This document shows positions 33,730-47,028 of a DNA stretch of 64,000 nucleotides, piece by piece. The DNA comes from Sipunculus nudus (Eukaryota; Annelida; Sipuncula; Golfingiida; Sipunculidae): contig CM049315.1 in NCBI GenBank assembly GCA_026874595.1, positions 63,175,389-63,239,388 of the forward strand, in the 5' to 3' direction. Position numbers and translations under genes: made by a program. The first letter of the stretch is position 1, and each line of letters starts with the position of its first letter. The notes under the pieces were generated by a model that was not told the origin of the DNA, ran no database searches, and saw nothing but the letters and a program-made list of their open reading frames with translations.

Positions 33730-36700
33730 GAAATCAGATCGGTTTTCGCGTAGTACAAGATCGTGTCTTGTGCAATGATCACCGATTTAAACTGCGAAAG
33801 AAGCCTTTTAGAAGCTTCATCAGGCCATTAAGAACCAGTTAGAAACGTCGTTTTTGCTGAAATCAGCTCGATTTTCTTGCGTAATGCAAGATCGTGTTTG
33901 TGCAAATATTGCAGATTTAAATTGTAAAAGAATCAATTCAGGAGCTTTATTAGACCATTTAGATCCAGATACCAACGTCTTTTTCGCCGAAATCAGCTCG
34001 TTTTTGCGTAATACAAGACCGTGTTTTGTGCAAAGATGACCGATTTAAACTGCCAAGGAAGCCTTTTACAAGCTTCATCAGGCCATTAAGAACCAGTTAG
34101 CAACGTCGTTTTTGCTGAAATCAGCTCGATTTTTTGCGTAATACAAAATCGTGTGTTGTGCAAAGATGACCGATTTAAAATGCTTAAGAAGCGTTTTAGA
34201 AGCTTCATCAGGCCATTGAGAACCAGTTAGAAACGTCTTTTACGCCGAAATCAGCTCGTTTTTTTCGTAATACAAGATCGTGATTTGTGCAGAAACGGCT
34301 GATTTAAACTGCGATAGAAGCGTTTTAATAGCTTCATTAGGCCATTTAGAAATTGGTAAAATCGTCGCTCTTGCTGAAATCAGATCGGTTTTTGCGTAAT
34401 ACAAGATCGTGTTTTGTGCAAAGATGACCGATTTAAACTGCTAAAGAAGCGTTTTAGAAGCTTCATCAGGCCACTAAGAACCAGTTAGAAACGTCTTTTA
34501 CGCCGAAGTCAGCTCGTTTTTTTCGTAATACAAGATCGTGATTTGTGCAGAAACGGCTGATTTAAACTGCAATAGAAGCGTTTTAATAGCTTTATTAGGC
34601 CATTTAGAAATTGGTAAAAACGTCGCTCTTGCTGAAATCCGATCAGTTTTCGCGTAATACAACATCGTGTTGTGCAAAATAGAAGATTAAAATTGCAAAA
34701 GAAGCAATTCAGAAGCTCCATTAGGCCATTTAGAACCGGGTACAAACATCGATCTCGCCGAAATCAGATAGGTTTTTGCCTAATTCAGGAACGTGTGTTG
34801 TGCAAAAATTACAGATTTAAATTGCAAAAGAAGCAATTCAGAAGCTCCATTAGGCCATTTAGAACCGGGTACAAACATCGATCTTGCCGAAATCAGCTAG
34901 GTTTTTGCCTAATTCATGATCGTGTGTTGTGCAAAAATTGCAGATTTAAATTGCAAAAGAAGCAATTCAGAAGCTTCATTAGGCCGTTTAGAACCAGATA
35001 CAAACATCTTTTACGCCGAAATCAGCTCGGTTTTTGCGTAATACAAAATCGTGTGTTGTGCAAAGATGACCGATTTAAACTGGGAAAGAAGCGATTCAAT
35101 AGCTTTATTAGTCGACTTAAAACCCGTTACAACCGTCTTTTTCGCTGAAATAAGCTCGGTTTTTGCGTAGTACAAGATCGTGTGTTGGGCAAATATCACC
35201 GATTTAAACTGCGAGAGAAGAGATTCAATAGCTTCATAAGGCGACTTATAACCCGTTACAACCGTCGTTTTCGCCGAAATAAGCTCGGTTTTGCGTAGTA
35301 CAAGATCGTGTGTTGGGCAAATATCACCGATAAAAACTGCTAAATAAGCATTTTAGAAACTTCATCAGGCCATTAAGAACCAGTTAGAAACGGCGTTTTT
35401 GCTGAAATCAGCTCGATTTTTTTAGCGTAATATAAGATCGTGTTTGTGCAAAAATGACCGATTTAAACTGCAAAAGAAGAGTTTAAGAAGCTTCAATAGG
35501 CCACTTCAAACCAGTTACAAAGATCTTTTTTGCCGAAATCGACTCGGATTTTGCGTTATAATAGATCATGATTTGTGCAGAAATGGCCAGATTAAACTGC
35601 GAAAGAAGCGTTTCAGAAACTTCATTAGGCGACTTAAAACCCGTTACAAAAGTCGTTTTCGCCGCAGTCAGCTCGGTTTTCGAGTACTACAAGATCGTGA
35701 GTTGTGCAAAAATGGCCGTTTAAATTGCAAATGAAGCGTTTTAATAGCTTCATCAGGCCATTTAAAACAAGTTACAAACGTCGTTTTTGCCGAAATCAGC
35801 AAGGTTTTCGCTTAATACAAGATCGCAGATTTAAATTGCAAAAGAATCAATTCAGGAGCTTTATTAGGCCATTTAGAACCAGATACCAACGTCTTTTTCG
35901 CCGAAATCAGATCGGTTTTTGCGTAATACAAGACCGTGTTTTGTGCAAAGATGACCGATTTCAACTGCCAAGGAAGCCTTTTAGAAGCTTCATCAGGCCA
36001 TTAAGAACAAGTTAGCAACGTCGTTTTTGCTGAAATCAGCTCGATTTTTTGCGTAACACAAAATCGTGTGTTGTGCAAAGATGACCGATTTAAACTGCTA
36101 AAGAAGCGTTTTAGAAGCTTCATCAGGCCATTAAGAACCAGTTAGAAACGTCTTTTACGCCGAAATCAGCTCGTTTTTTTCGTAATACAAGATCGTGATT
36201 TGTGCAGAAACGGCTGATTTAAACTGCGATAGAAGCGTTTTAATAGCTTCATTAGGCCATTTAGAAATTGGTAAAAACGTCGCTCTTGCAGAAATCAGAT
36301 CGGTTTTCGCGTAATACAACATCGTGTTGTGCAAAATAGAAGATTAAAATTGCAAAAGAAGCAATTCAGAAGCTCCATTAGGCCATTTAGAACCGGGTAC
36401 AAACATCGATCTCGCCGAAATCAGCTAGGTTTTTGGCTAATTCAGGAACGTGTGTTGTGCAAAAATTACAGATTTAAATTGCAAAAGAAGCAATTCAGAA
36501 GCTTCATTAGGCCGTTTAGATTCAGATACAAACGTCTGTTACGACGAAATCAGCTCGGTTTTTTCGTAATACAAGATCGTGATTTGTGCAGAAACGGCTG
36601 AAATAAACTGCGATAGAAGCGTTTAAATAGCTTCATTAGGCCATTTAGAAATTGTTAAAAACGTCGCTTTTGCTGAAATCAGATCGGTTTTCGCATAATA

Positions 36701-37831
36701 CATTATCGTGTTGTGCAAAATAGAAGATTAAAATTGCAAAAGAAGCAATTCAGAAGCTCCATTAGGCAATTTAGAACCGGGTACAAACATCGATCTCGCC
36801 GAAATCAGCTAGGTTTTTGGCTAATTCAGGAACGTGTGTTGTGCAAAAATTACAGATTTCAATTGCAAAAGAAGCAATTCAGAAGCTTCATTAGGCCGTT
36901 TAGAATCAGATACAAACGTCTTTTACGACGAAATCAGCTCGGTTTTTTCCTAATACAAGATCGTGATTTGTGCAGAAACGGCTAATATAAACTGCGATAT
37001 AAGCGTTTAAATAGCTTTATTATGCCATTAAGAAATTGTTAAAAACGTCGCTTCTGCTGAAATCAGATCGGTTTTCGCTAAGTACAAGATCGTGTTGTGC
37101 AAAAAGAGAAGATTAAAATTGCAAAAGAAGCAATTCAGAAGCTCCATTAGGCCCTTTAGAACCGGGTACAAACATCGATCTCGCCGAAATCAGCTCGATT
37201 TTTTTTTTTGCGTAATGCAAGATCGTGTTTGTGCAAATATTGCAGATTTAAATTGCAAAAGAATCAATTCAGGAGCTTTATTAGGCCATTTAAAACCAGA
37301 TACCAACGTCTTTTCCGCCGAAATCAGCTCGGTTTTTGCATAATACAAGACCGTGTTTTGTGCAAAGATGACCGATTTAAACTGCCAAGGAAGCCTTTTA
37401 GAAGCTTCATCAGGCCATCAAAAACCAGTTAGTAACGTCGTTTTTGCTGAAATCAGCTCGATTTTTTGCGTAATACAAAATCGTGTGTTGTGCAAAGATG
37501 ACCGATTTAAACTGCTAAAGAAGCGTTTTAGAAGCTTCATCAGGCCATTAAGAACCAGTTAGAAACGTCTTTTACGCCAAAATCAGCTCTTTTTTTCGTA
37601 ATACATGATCGTGATTTGTGCAGAAACGGCTGATTTAAACTGCGATAGAAGCGTTTTAATAGCTTCATTAGGCCATTTAGAAATTGGTAAAAACGTCGCT
37701 CTTGCTGAAATCAGATCGGTTTTCGCGTAATACAACATCGTGTTGTGCAAAATAGAAGATTAAAATTGCAAAAGAAGCAATTCAGAAGCTCCATTAGGCC
37801 ATTTGAACCGGATACAAACATCCATCTCGCC

Positions 37832-37943
37832 GAAATCAGCTAGGTTTTTGGCTAATTCAGGAACGGCTAATATAAACTGCGATAGAAGCGTTTAAATAGC
37901 TTCATTATGCCATTTAGAAATTGTTAAAAACGTCGCTCTTGCT
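37832..37943 (+). repeat. 112-bp fused monomer, copy 2
   Basis: Same aattcaggaacggctaat junction as at 33618, exactly 4,214 bp downstream. Confidence 0.88.
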
Positions 37944-38839
37944 GAAATCAGATCGGTTTTCGCGTAGTACAAGATCGTGTCTTGTGCAATGATCACCGAT
38001 TTAAACTGCGAAAGAAGCCTTTTAGAAGCTTCATCAGGCCATTAAGAACCAGTTAGAAACGTCGTTTTTGCTGAAATCAGCTCGATTTTCTTGCGTAATG
38101 CAAGATCGTGTTTGTGCAAATATTGCAGATTTAAATTGTAAAAGAATCAATTCAGGAGCTTTATTAGACCATTTAGATCCAGATACCAACGTCTTTTTCG
38201 CCGAAATCAGCTCGTTTTTGCGTAATACAAGACCGTGTTTTGTGCAAAGATAACCGATTTCAACTGCCAAGGAAGCCTTTTACAAGCTTCATCAGGCCAT
38301 TAAGAACCAGTTAGCAACGTCGTTTTTGCTGAAATCAGCTCGATTTTTTGCGTAATACAAAATCGTGTGTTGTGCAAAGATGACCGATTTAAAATGCTTA
38401 AGAAGCGTTTTAGAAGCTTCATCAGGCCATTGAGAACCAGTTAGAAACGTCTTTTACGCCGAAATCAGCTCGTTTTTCGTAATACAAGATCGTGATTTGT
38501 GCAGAAACGGCTGATTTAAACTGCGATAGAAGCGTTTTAATAGCTTCATTAGGCCATTTAGAAATTGGTAAAATCGTCGCTCTTGCTGAAATCAGATCGG
38601 TTTTTGCGTAATACAAGATCGTGTTTTCTGCAAAGATGACCGATTTAAACTGCTAAAGAAGCGTTTTAGAAGCTTCATCAGGCCACTAAGAACCAGTTAG
38701 AAACGTCTTTTACGCCGAAGTCAGCTCGTTTTTTTCGTAATACAAGATCGTGATTTGTGCAGAAACGGCTGATTTAAACTGCAATAGAAGCGTTTTAATA
38801 GCTTCATTAGGCCATTTAGAAATTGGTAAAAACGTCGCT

Positions 38840-41800
38840 CTTGCTGAAATCAGATCGGTTTTCGCGTAATACAACATCGTGTTGTGCAAAATAGAAGATT
38901 AAAATTGCAAAAGAAGCAATTCAGAAGCTCCATTAGGCCATTTAGAACCGGGTACAAACATCGATCTCGCCGAAATCAGATAGGTTTTTGGCTATTTCAG
39001 GAACGTGTGTTGTGCAAAAATTACAGATTTCAATTGCAAAAGAAGCAATTCAGAAGCTTCATTAGGCCGTTTAGAATCAGATACAAACGTCTTTTACGAC
39101 GAAATCAGCTCGGTTTTTTCGTAATACAAGATCGTGATTTGTGCAGAAACGGCTGATATAAACTGCGATAGAAGCGTTTAAATAGCTTCATTAGGCCATT
39201 TAGAAATTGTTAAAAACGTCGCTTTTGCTGAAATCAGATCAGTTTGCGCGTAGTACAAGATCGTGTTGTGCAAAATAGAAGATTAAAATTGCAAAAGAAG
39301 CAATTCAGAAGCTCCATTAGGCCATTTAGAACCTGGTACAAACATCGATCTCGTCTAAATCAGATGGGTTTTTTGCCTAATTCATGATCGTGTGTTGTGC
39401 AAAAATTGCAGATTTAAATTGCAAAAGAAGCAATTCAGAAGCTTCATTCGGCCGTTTAGAACCAGATACAAACATCTTTTACGCCGAAATCAGCTCGGTT
39501 TTTGCGTAATACAAGATCGTGTTTTGTGCAAAGATGACCGATTTAAACTGCAAAAGAAGCGTTTAAGAAGCTTTATCAGGCCATTAAGAATCAGTTAGGA
39601 ACGTCGTTTTTGCTGAAATCAGCTCGGTTTTTTTTTTGCGTAATATAAGATCGTGTGTTGTGCAAAGATGATGATTTAAACTGCAAAAGAAGCGTTTGAG
39701 AAACTTCATTAGGCCATTTAGAACCAGTTAAAAATGTCGTTTTTTTGCAGAAATCAGCTCGGTTTTTGCGTAATATAGGATCCTGTTTTGTGCAAAGTGG
39801 CCAATTTAAACTGCGATAGAAGCGTTTTAATAGCTTCATTAGGCCATTTAGAAATTGGTAAAAACGTCGCTCTTGCGGAAATCAAATCGGTTTTCGCGTA
39901 ATACAACATCGTGTTGTGCAAAATAGAAGATTAAAATTGCAAAAGAAGCAATTCAGAAGCTCCATTAGGCCATTTAGAACCGCGTACAAACATCGATCTC
40001 GCCGAAATCAGCTAGGTTTTTGGCTAATTCAGGAACGTGTGTTGTGCAAAAATTACAGATTTCAATTGCAAAAGAAGCAATTCAGAAGCTTCATTAGGCC
40101 GTTTAGAATCAGATGCAAACGTCTTTTACGACGAAATCAGCTCGGTTTTTTCGTAATACAAGATCGTGATTTGTGCAGAAACGGCTAATATAAACTGCGA
40201 TAGAAGCGTTTAAATAGCATCATAATGCCATTTAGAAATTGTTAAAAACGTCGCTTTTGCTGAAATCAGATCGGTTTTCGCATAGTACAAGATCGTGTTG
40301 TGCAAAAGAGAAGATTAAAATTGCAAAAGAAGCAATTCAGAAGCTCCATTAGGCCATTTAGAACCGGGTACAAACATCGATCTCGCCGAAATCAGCTAGG
40401 TTTTTCCCTAATTCATGATCGTGTGTTGTGCAAAAATTGCAGATTTAAATTGCAAAAGAAGCAATTCAGAAACTTTATTAGGCCGTTCAGAATCAGATAC
40501 AAACGTCTTTTACGCCGAAATCAGCTCGGTTTTTGCGTAATACAAGATCGTGTTTTGTGCAAAGATGACCGATTTAAACTGCGAAAGAAGCGTTTTAAAA
40601 GCTTCATCATGCCATTAAGAACCAGTTAGCAACGTCGTTTTTGCTGAAATCAGTTCGGTTTTTTTTGCGTAATTCAAAATCGTCTGTTGTGCAAAGATGA
40701 CCGATTTAAACTGCTAAAGAAGCGTTTTAGAAGCTTCATCAGGCAATCAAGATGTTAGAAACGTCGTTTTTGCTAAAATCAGCTCGATTTTTTAGCGTAA
40801 CATAAGATGGTGTTTGTCCAAAGATGACCGATTTAAACTGCAAAAGAAGCAATTCAGAAGCTCCATCAGGCCATTAAGAACCTGGTACAAACATCGATCT
40901 CGCCTAAATCAGCTGGGTTTTTTGCCTAATTCATGATCGTGTGTTGTGCAAAAATTGCAGATTTAAATTGCAAAAGAAGCATTTCAGAAGCTTCATTAGG
41001 CCGTTTAGAACCAGATACAAACATCTTTTACGCCGAAATCAGCTCGGTTTTTGCGTAATACAAGATCGTGTTTTGTGCAAAGATGACCGATTTAAACTGC
41101 AAAAGAAGCGTTTAAGAAGATTTTTCAGGCCATTAAGAATCAGTTAGGAACGTCGTTTTTGCTGAAATCAGCTCGGTTTTTTTTTTTTGCGTAATATAAG
41201 ATCGTGTGTTGTGCAAAGATGATGATTTAAACTGCAAAAGAAGCGTTTGAGAAACTTCATTAGGCCATTTAGAACCAGTTACAAATGTCGTTTTTTTGCC
41301 GAAATCAGCTCGGTTTTTCCGTAATATAGGATCCTGTTTTGTGCAAAATGGCCGATTTAAACTGCGATAGAAGCGTTTTAATAGCTTCATTAGGCCATTT
41401 AGAAATTGGTAAAAACGTCGCTCTTGCGGAAATCAAATCGGTTTTCGCGTAATACAACATCGTGTTGTGCAAAATAGAAGATTAAAATTGCAAAAGAAGC
41501 AATTCAGAAGCTCCATTAGGCCATTTAGAACCGGGTAAAAACATCGATCTCGCCGAAATCAGCTAGGTTTTTGGCTAATTCAGGAACGTGTGTTGTGCAA
41601 AAATTACAGATTTCAATTGCAAAAGAAGCAATTCAGAAGCTTCATTAGGCCGTTTAGAATCAGATACAAACGTCTTTTACGACGAAATCAGCTCGGTTTT
41701 TTCCTAATACAAGATCGTGATTTCTGCAGAAACGGCTAATATAAACTGCGATAGAAGCGTTTAAATAGATTCATTATGCCATTTAGAAATTGTTAAAAAC

Positions 41801-42004
41801 GTCGCTTTTGCTGAAATCAGATCGGTTTTCGCTTAGTACAAGATCGTGTTGTGCAAAAGAGAAGATTAAAATTGCAAAAGAAGCAATTCAGAAGCTCCAT
41901 TAGGCCATTTAGAACCGGGTACAAACATCGATCTCGCCGAAATCAGCTAGGTTTTTCCCTAATTCATAATCGTGTGTTGTGCAAAAATTGCAGATTTAAA
42001 TTGC
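38840..42004 (+). repeat. Beta block, copy 3
   Basis: Markers in order are ggctatttcagg near 38990, gcgcgtagtacaag near 39246, ctcgtctaaatcagatggg near 39352, ataggatcctg near 39775, gcaaacgtcttttacg near 40114, aagatggtgtttgtcc near 40804 and ctcgcctaaatcagctggg near 40899. It matches 49580-52744 at about 10,740 bp and 58630-61797 at about 19,795 bp. It ends abruptly at 42004. Confidence 0.85.
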
Positions 42005-42014
42005 TAAAGAAGCG
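41995..42014 (+). other. Recombination junction, beta block to gamma-type monomer
   Basis: Upstream reads attgcagatttaaattgc, as in the beta trimer near 52728. Downstream reads taaagaagcgttttag, as in the gamma-type monomer near 37515. The U10 copy continues with aaaagaagcaattcag instead. The join falls at 42004/42005, within similar sequence, and fits an out-of-register exchange between related monomers. Confidence 0.85.
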
Positions 42015-42320
42015 TTTTAGAAGCTTCATCAGGCCATTAAGAACCAGTTAGAAACGTCTTTTACGCCAAAATCAGCTCTTTTTTTCGTAATACATGATCG
42101 TGATTTGTGCAGAAACGGCTGATTTAAACTGCGATAGAAGCGTTTTAATAGCTTCATTAGGCCATTTAGAAATTGGTAAAAACGTCGCTCTTGCTGAAAT
42201 CAGATCGGTTTTCGCGTAATACAACATCGTGTTGTGCAAAATAGAAGATTAAAATTGCAAAAGAAGCAATTCAGAAGCTCCATTAGGCCATTTGAACCGG
42301 ATACAAACATCCATCTCGCC

Positions 42321-42432
42321 GAAATCAGCTAGGTTTTTGGCTAATTCAGGAACGGCTAATATAAACTGCGATAGAAGCGTTTAAATAGCTTCATTATGCC
42401 ATTTAGAAATTGTTAAAAACGTCGCTCTTGCT
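42321..42432 (+). repeat. 112-bp fused monomer, copy 3
   Basis: Same junction as at 33618 and 37832, here a second time inside U8 because the gamma-type head was joined again after the beta block at 42005. It carries ggaatcag in place of gaaatcag at 42433. Confidence 0.85.
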
Positions 42433-44987
42433 GGAATCAGATCGGTTTTCGCGTAGTACAAGATCGTGTCTTGTGCAATGATCACCGATTTAAACTGCGA
42501 AAGAAGCCTTTTAGAAGCTTCATCAGGCCATTAAGAACCAGTTAGAAACGTCGTTTTTGCTGAAATCAGCTCGATTTTCTTGCGTAATGCAAGATCGTGT
42601 TTGTGCAAATATTGCAGATTTAAATTGTAAAAAAATCAATTCAGGAGCTTTATTAGACCATTTAGATCCAGATACCAACGTCTTTTTCGCCGAAATCAGC
42701 TCGTTTTTGCGTAATACAAGACCGTGTTTTGTGCAAAGATGACCGATTTAAACTGCCAAGGAAGCCTTTTATAAGCTTCATCAGGCCATTAAGAACCAGT
42801 TAGCAACGTCGTTTTTGCTGAAATCAGCTCGATTTTTTGCGTAATACAAAATCGTGTGTTGTGCAAAGATGACCGATTTAAAATGCTTAAGAAGCGTTTT
42901 AGAAGCTTCATCAGGCCATTGAGAACCAGTTAGAAACGTCTTTTACGCCGAAATCAGCTCGTTTTTTTCGTAATACAAGATCGTGATTTGTGCAGAAACG
43001 GCTGATTTAAACTGCGATAGAAGCGTTTTAATAGCTTCATTAGGCCATTTAGAAATTGGTAAAATCGTCGCTCTTGCTGAAATCAGATCGGTTTTTGCGT
43101 AATACAAGATCGTGTTTTGTGCAAAGATGACCGATTTAAACTGCTAAAGAAGCGTTTTAGAAGCTTCATCAGGCCACTAAGAACCAGTTAGAAACGTCTT
43201 TTACGCCGAAGTCAGCTCGTTTTTTTCGTAATACAAGATCGTGATTTGTGCAGAAACGGCTGATTTAAACTGCAATAGAAGCGTTTTAATAGCTTCATTA
43301 GGCCATTTAGAAATTGGTAAAAACGTCGCTCTTGCTGAAATCCGATCAGTTTTCGCGTAATACAACATCGTGTTGTGCAAAATAGAAGATTAAAATTGCA
43401 AAAGAAGCAATTCAGAAGCTCCATTAGGCCATTTAGAACCGGGTACAAACATCGATCTCGCCGAAATCAGATAGGTTTTTGCCTAATTCAGGAACGTGTG
43501 TTGTGCAAAAATTACAGATTTAAATTGCAAAAGAATCAATTCAGAAGCTCCATTAGGCCATTTAGAACCGGGTACAAACATCGATCTCGCCGAAATCAGC
43601 TAGGTTTTTGCCTAATTCATGATCGTGTGTTGTGCAAAAATTGCAGATTTAAATTGCAAAAGAAGCAATTCAGAAGCTTCATTAGGCCGTTTAGAACCAG
43701 ATACAAACATCTTTTACGCCGAAATCAGCTCGGTTTTTGCGTAATACAAAATCGTGTGTTGTGCAAAGATGACCGATTTAAACTGGGAAAGAAGCGATTC
43801 AATAGCTTTATTAGTCGACTTAAAACCCGTTACAACCGTCTTTTTCGCTGAAATAAGCTCGGTTTTTGCGTAGTACAAGATCGTGTGTTGGGCAAATATC
43901 ACCGATTTAAACTGCGAGAGAAGAGATTCAATAGCTTCATAAGGCGACTTATAACCCGTTACAACCGTCGTTTTCGCCGAAATAAGCTCGGTTTTGCGTA
44001 GTACAAGATCGTGTGTTGGGCAAATATCACCGATAAAAACTGCTAAATAAGCATTTTAGAAACTTCATCAGGCCATTAAGAACCAGTTAGAAACGGCGTT
44101 TTTGCTGAAATCAGCTCGATTTTTTTAGCGTAATATAAGATCGTGTTTGTGCAAAAATGACCGATTTAAACTGCAAAAGAAGAGTTTAAGAAGCTTCAAT
44201 AGGCCACTTCAAACCAGTTACAAAGATCTTTTTTGCCGAAATCGACTCGGATTTTGCGTTATAATAGATCATGATTTGTGCAGAAATGGCCAGATTAAAC
44301 TGCGAAAGAAGCGTTTCAGAAACTTCATTAGGCGACTTAAAACCCGTTACAAAAGTCGTTTTCGCCGCAGTCAGCTCGGTTTTCGAGTACTACAAGATCG
44401 TGAGTTGTGCAAAAATGGCCGTTTAAATTGCAAATGAAGCGTTTTAATAGCTTCATCAGGCCATTTAAAACAAGTTACAAACGTCGTTTTTGCCGAAATC
44501 AGCAAGGTTTTCGCTTAATACAAGATCGCAGATTTAAATTGCAAAAGAATCAATTCAGGAGCTTTATTAGGCCATTTAGAACCAGATACCAACGTCTTTT
44601 TCGCCGAAATCAGATCGGTTTTTGCGTAATACAAGACCGTGTTTTGTGCAAAGATGACCGATTTCAACTGCCAAGGAAGCCTTTTAGAAGCTTCATCAGG
44701 CCATTAAGAACTAGTTAGCAACGTCGTTTTTGCTGAAATCAGCTCGATTTTTTGCGTAACACAAAATCGTGTGTTGTGCAAAGATGACCGATTTAAACTG
44801 CTAAAGAAGCGTTTTAGAAGCTTCATCAGGCCATTAAGAACCAGTTAGAAACGTCTTTTACGCCGAAATCAGCTCGTTTTTTTCGTAATACAAGATCGTG
44901 ATTTGTGCAGAAACGGCTGATTTAAACTGCGATAGAAGCGTTTTAATAGCTTCATTAGGCCATTTAGAAATTGGTAAAAACGTCGCT

Positions 44988-47028
44988 CTTGCAGAAATCA
45001 GATCGGTTTTCGCGTAATACAACATCGTGTTGTGCAAAATAGAAGATTAAAATTGCAAAAGAAGCAATTCAGAAGCTCCATTAGGCCATTTAGAACCGGG
45101 TACAAACATCGATCTCCCCGAAATCAGCTAGGTTTTTGGCTAATTCAGGAACGTGTGTTGTGCAAAAATTACAGATTTAAATTGCAAAAGAAGCAATTCA
45201 GAAGCTTCATTAGGCCGTTTAGATTCAGATACAAACGTCTGTTACGACGAAATCAGCTCGGTTTTTTCGTAATACAAGATCGTGATTTGTGCAGAAACGG
45301 CTGATTTAAACTGCAATAGAAGCGTTTTAATAGCTTCATTAGGCCATTTAGAAATTGGTAAAAACGTCGCTCTTGCTGAAATCCGATCAGTTTTCGCGTA
45401 ATACAACATCGTGTTGTGCAAAATAGAAGATTAAAATTGCAAAAGAAGCAATTCAGAAGCTCCATTAGGCCATTTAGAACCGGGTACAAACATCGATCTC
45501 GCCGAAATCAGATAGGTTTTTGCCTAATTCAGGAACGTGTGTTGTGCAAAAATTACAGATTTAAATTGCAAAAGAAGCAATTCAGAAGCTCCATTAGGCC
45601 ATTTAGAACCGGGTACAAACATCGATCTCGCCGAAATCAGCTAGGTTTTTCCCTAATTCATGATCGTGTGTTGTGCAAAAATTGCAGATTTAAATTGCAA
45701 AAGAAGCAATTCAGAAGCTTCATTAGGCCGTTTAGAACCAGATACAAACATCTTTTACGCCGAAATCAGCTCGGTTTTTGCGTAATACAAAATCGTGTGT
45801 TGTGCAAAGATGACCGATTTAAACTGGGAAAGAAGCGATTCAATAGCTTTATTAGTCGACTTAAAACCCGTTACAACCGTCTTTTTCGCTGAAATAAGCT
45901 CGGTTTTTGCGTAGTACAAGATCGTGTGTTGGGCAAATATCACCGATTTAAACTGCGAGAGAAGAGATTCAATAGCTTCATAAGGCGACTTATAACCCGT
46001 TACAACCGTCGTTTTCGCCGAAATAAGCTCGGTTTTGCGTAGTACAAGATCGTGTGTTGGGCAAATATCACCGATAAAAACTGCTAAATAAGCATTTTAG
46101 AAACTTCATCAGGCCATTAAGAACCAGTTAGAAACGGCGTTTTTGCTGAAATCAGCTCGATTTTTTTAGCGTAATATAAGATCGTGTTTGTGCAAAAATG
46201 ACCGATTTAAACTGCAAAAGAAGAGTTTAAGAAGCTTCAATAGGCCACTTCAAACCAGTTACAAAGATCTTTTTTGCCGAAATCGACTCGGATTTTGCGT
46301 TATAATAGATCATGATTTGTGCAGAAATGGCCAGATTAAACTGCGAAAGAAGCGTTTCAGAAACTTCATTAGGCGACTTAAAACCCGTTACAAAAGTCGT
46401 TTTCGCCGCAGTCAGCTCGGTTTTCGAGTACTACAAGATCGTGAGTTGTGCAAAAATGGCCGTTTAAATTGCAAATGAAGCGTTTTAATAGCTTCATCAG
46501 GCCATTTAAAACAAGTTACAAACGTCGTTTTTGCCGAAATCAGCAAGGTTTTCGCTTAATACAAGATCGCAGATTTAAATTGCAAAAGAATCAATTCAGG
46601 AGCTTTATTAGGCCATTTAGAACCAGATACCAACGTCTTTTTCGCCGAAATCAGATCGGTTTTTGCGTAATACAAGACCGTGTTTTGTGCAAAGATGACC
46701 GATTTCAACTGCCAAGGAAGCCTTTTAGAAGCTTCATCAGGCCATTAAGAACTAGTTAGCAACGTCGTTTTTGCTGAAATCAGCTCGATTTTTTGCGTAA
46801 CACAAAATCGTGTGTTGTGCAAAGATGACCGATTTAAACTGCTAAAGAAGCGTTTTAGAAGCTTCATCAGGCCATTAAGAACCAGTTAGAAACGTCTTTT
46901 ACGCCGAAATCAGCTCGTTTTTTTCGTAATACAAGATCGTGATTTCTGCAGAAACGGCTGATTTAAACTGAGATAGAAGCGTTTTAATAGCTTCATTAGG
47001 CCATTTAGAAATTGGTAAAAACGTCGCT
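44988..47028 (+). repeat. HOR unit U9 (2,041 bp, internally deleted)
   Basis: The first trimer is present, but near 45300 the sequence switches directly to the gctgatttaaactgcaatag monomer that in U8 lies near 43260. U9 therefore equals U8 without 6,662 bp (about 36,600 to 43,260). The join lies within shared gtgcagaaacggctga sequence. U9 and U8 share gaactagttagc. Confidence 0.88.

Larger units (their letters stand above)
32071..36284 (+). repeat. HOR unit U7 (4,214 bp)
   Basis: About 33 monomers: trimers, a gamma-type segment (32985-33350), a 112-bp fused monomer at 33618, more gamma-type monomers and the core. Positions 32071 to about 34600 match U8 36285 to about 38800 at a constant offset of 4,214 bp. 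It groups with U8 and U9 by gaaagaagcg in the core monomer and by gtttttgcgtaatac near 35030. Confidence 0.88.
36285..44987 (+). repeat. HOR unit U8 (8,703 bp)
   Basis: About 68 monomers: trimers, gamma-type head, beta block 3 (about 38840-42004), a second gamma-type segment that starts abruptly at 42005, a second 112-bp fused monomer at 42321, and the core. From 36285 to about 42000 it matches U10 at an offset of 10,740-10,744 bp. It shares gaactagttagc near 44708 with U9 only. Confidence 0.88.
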
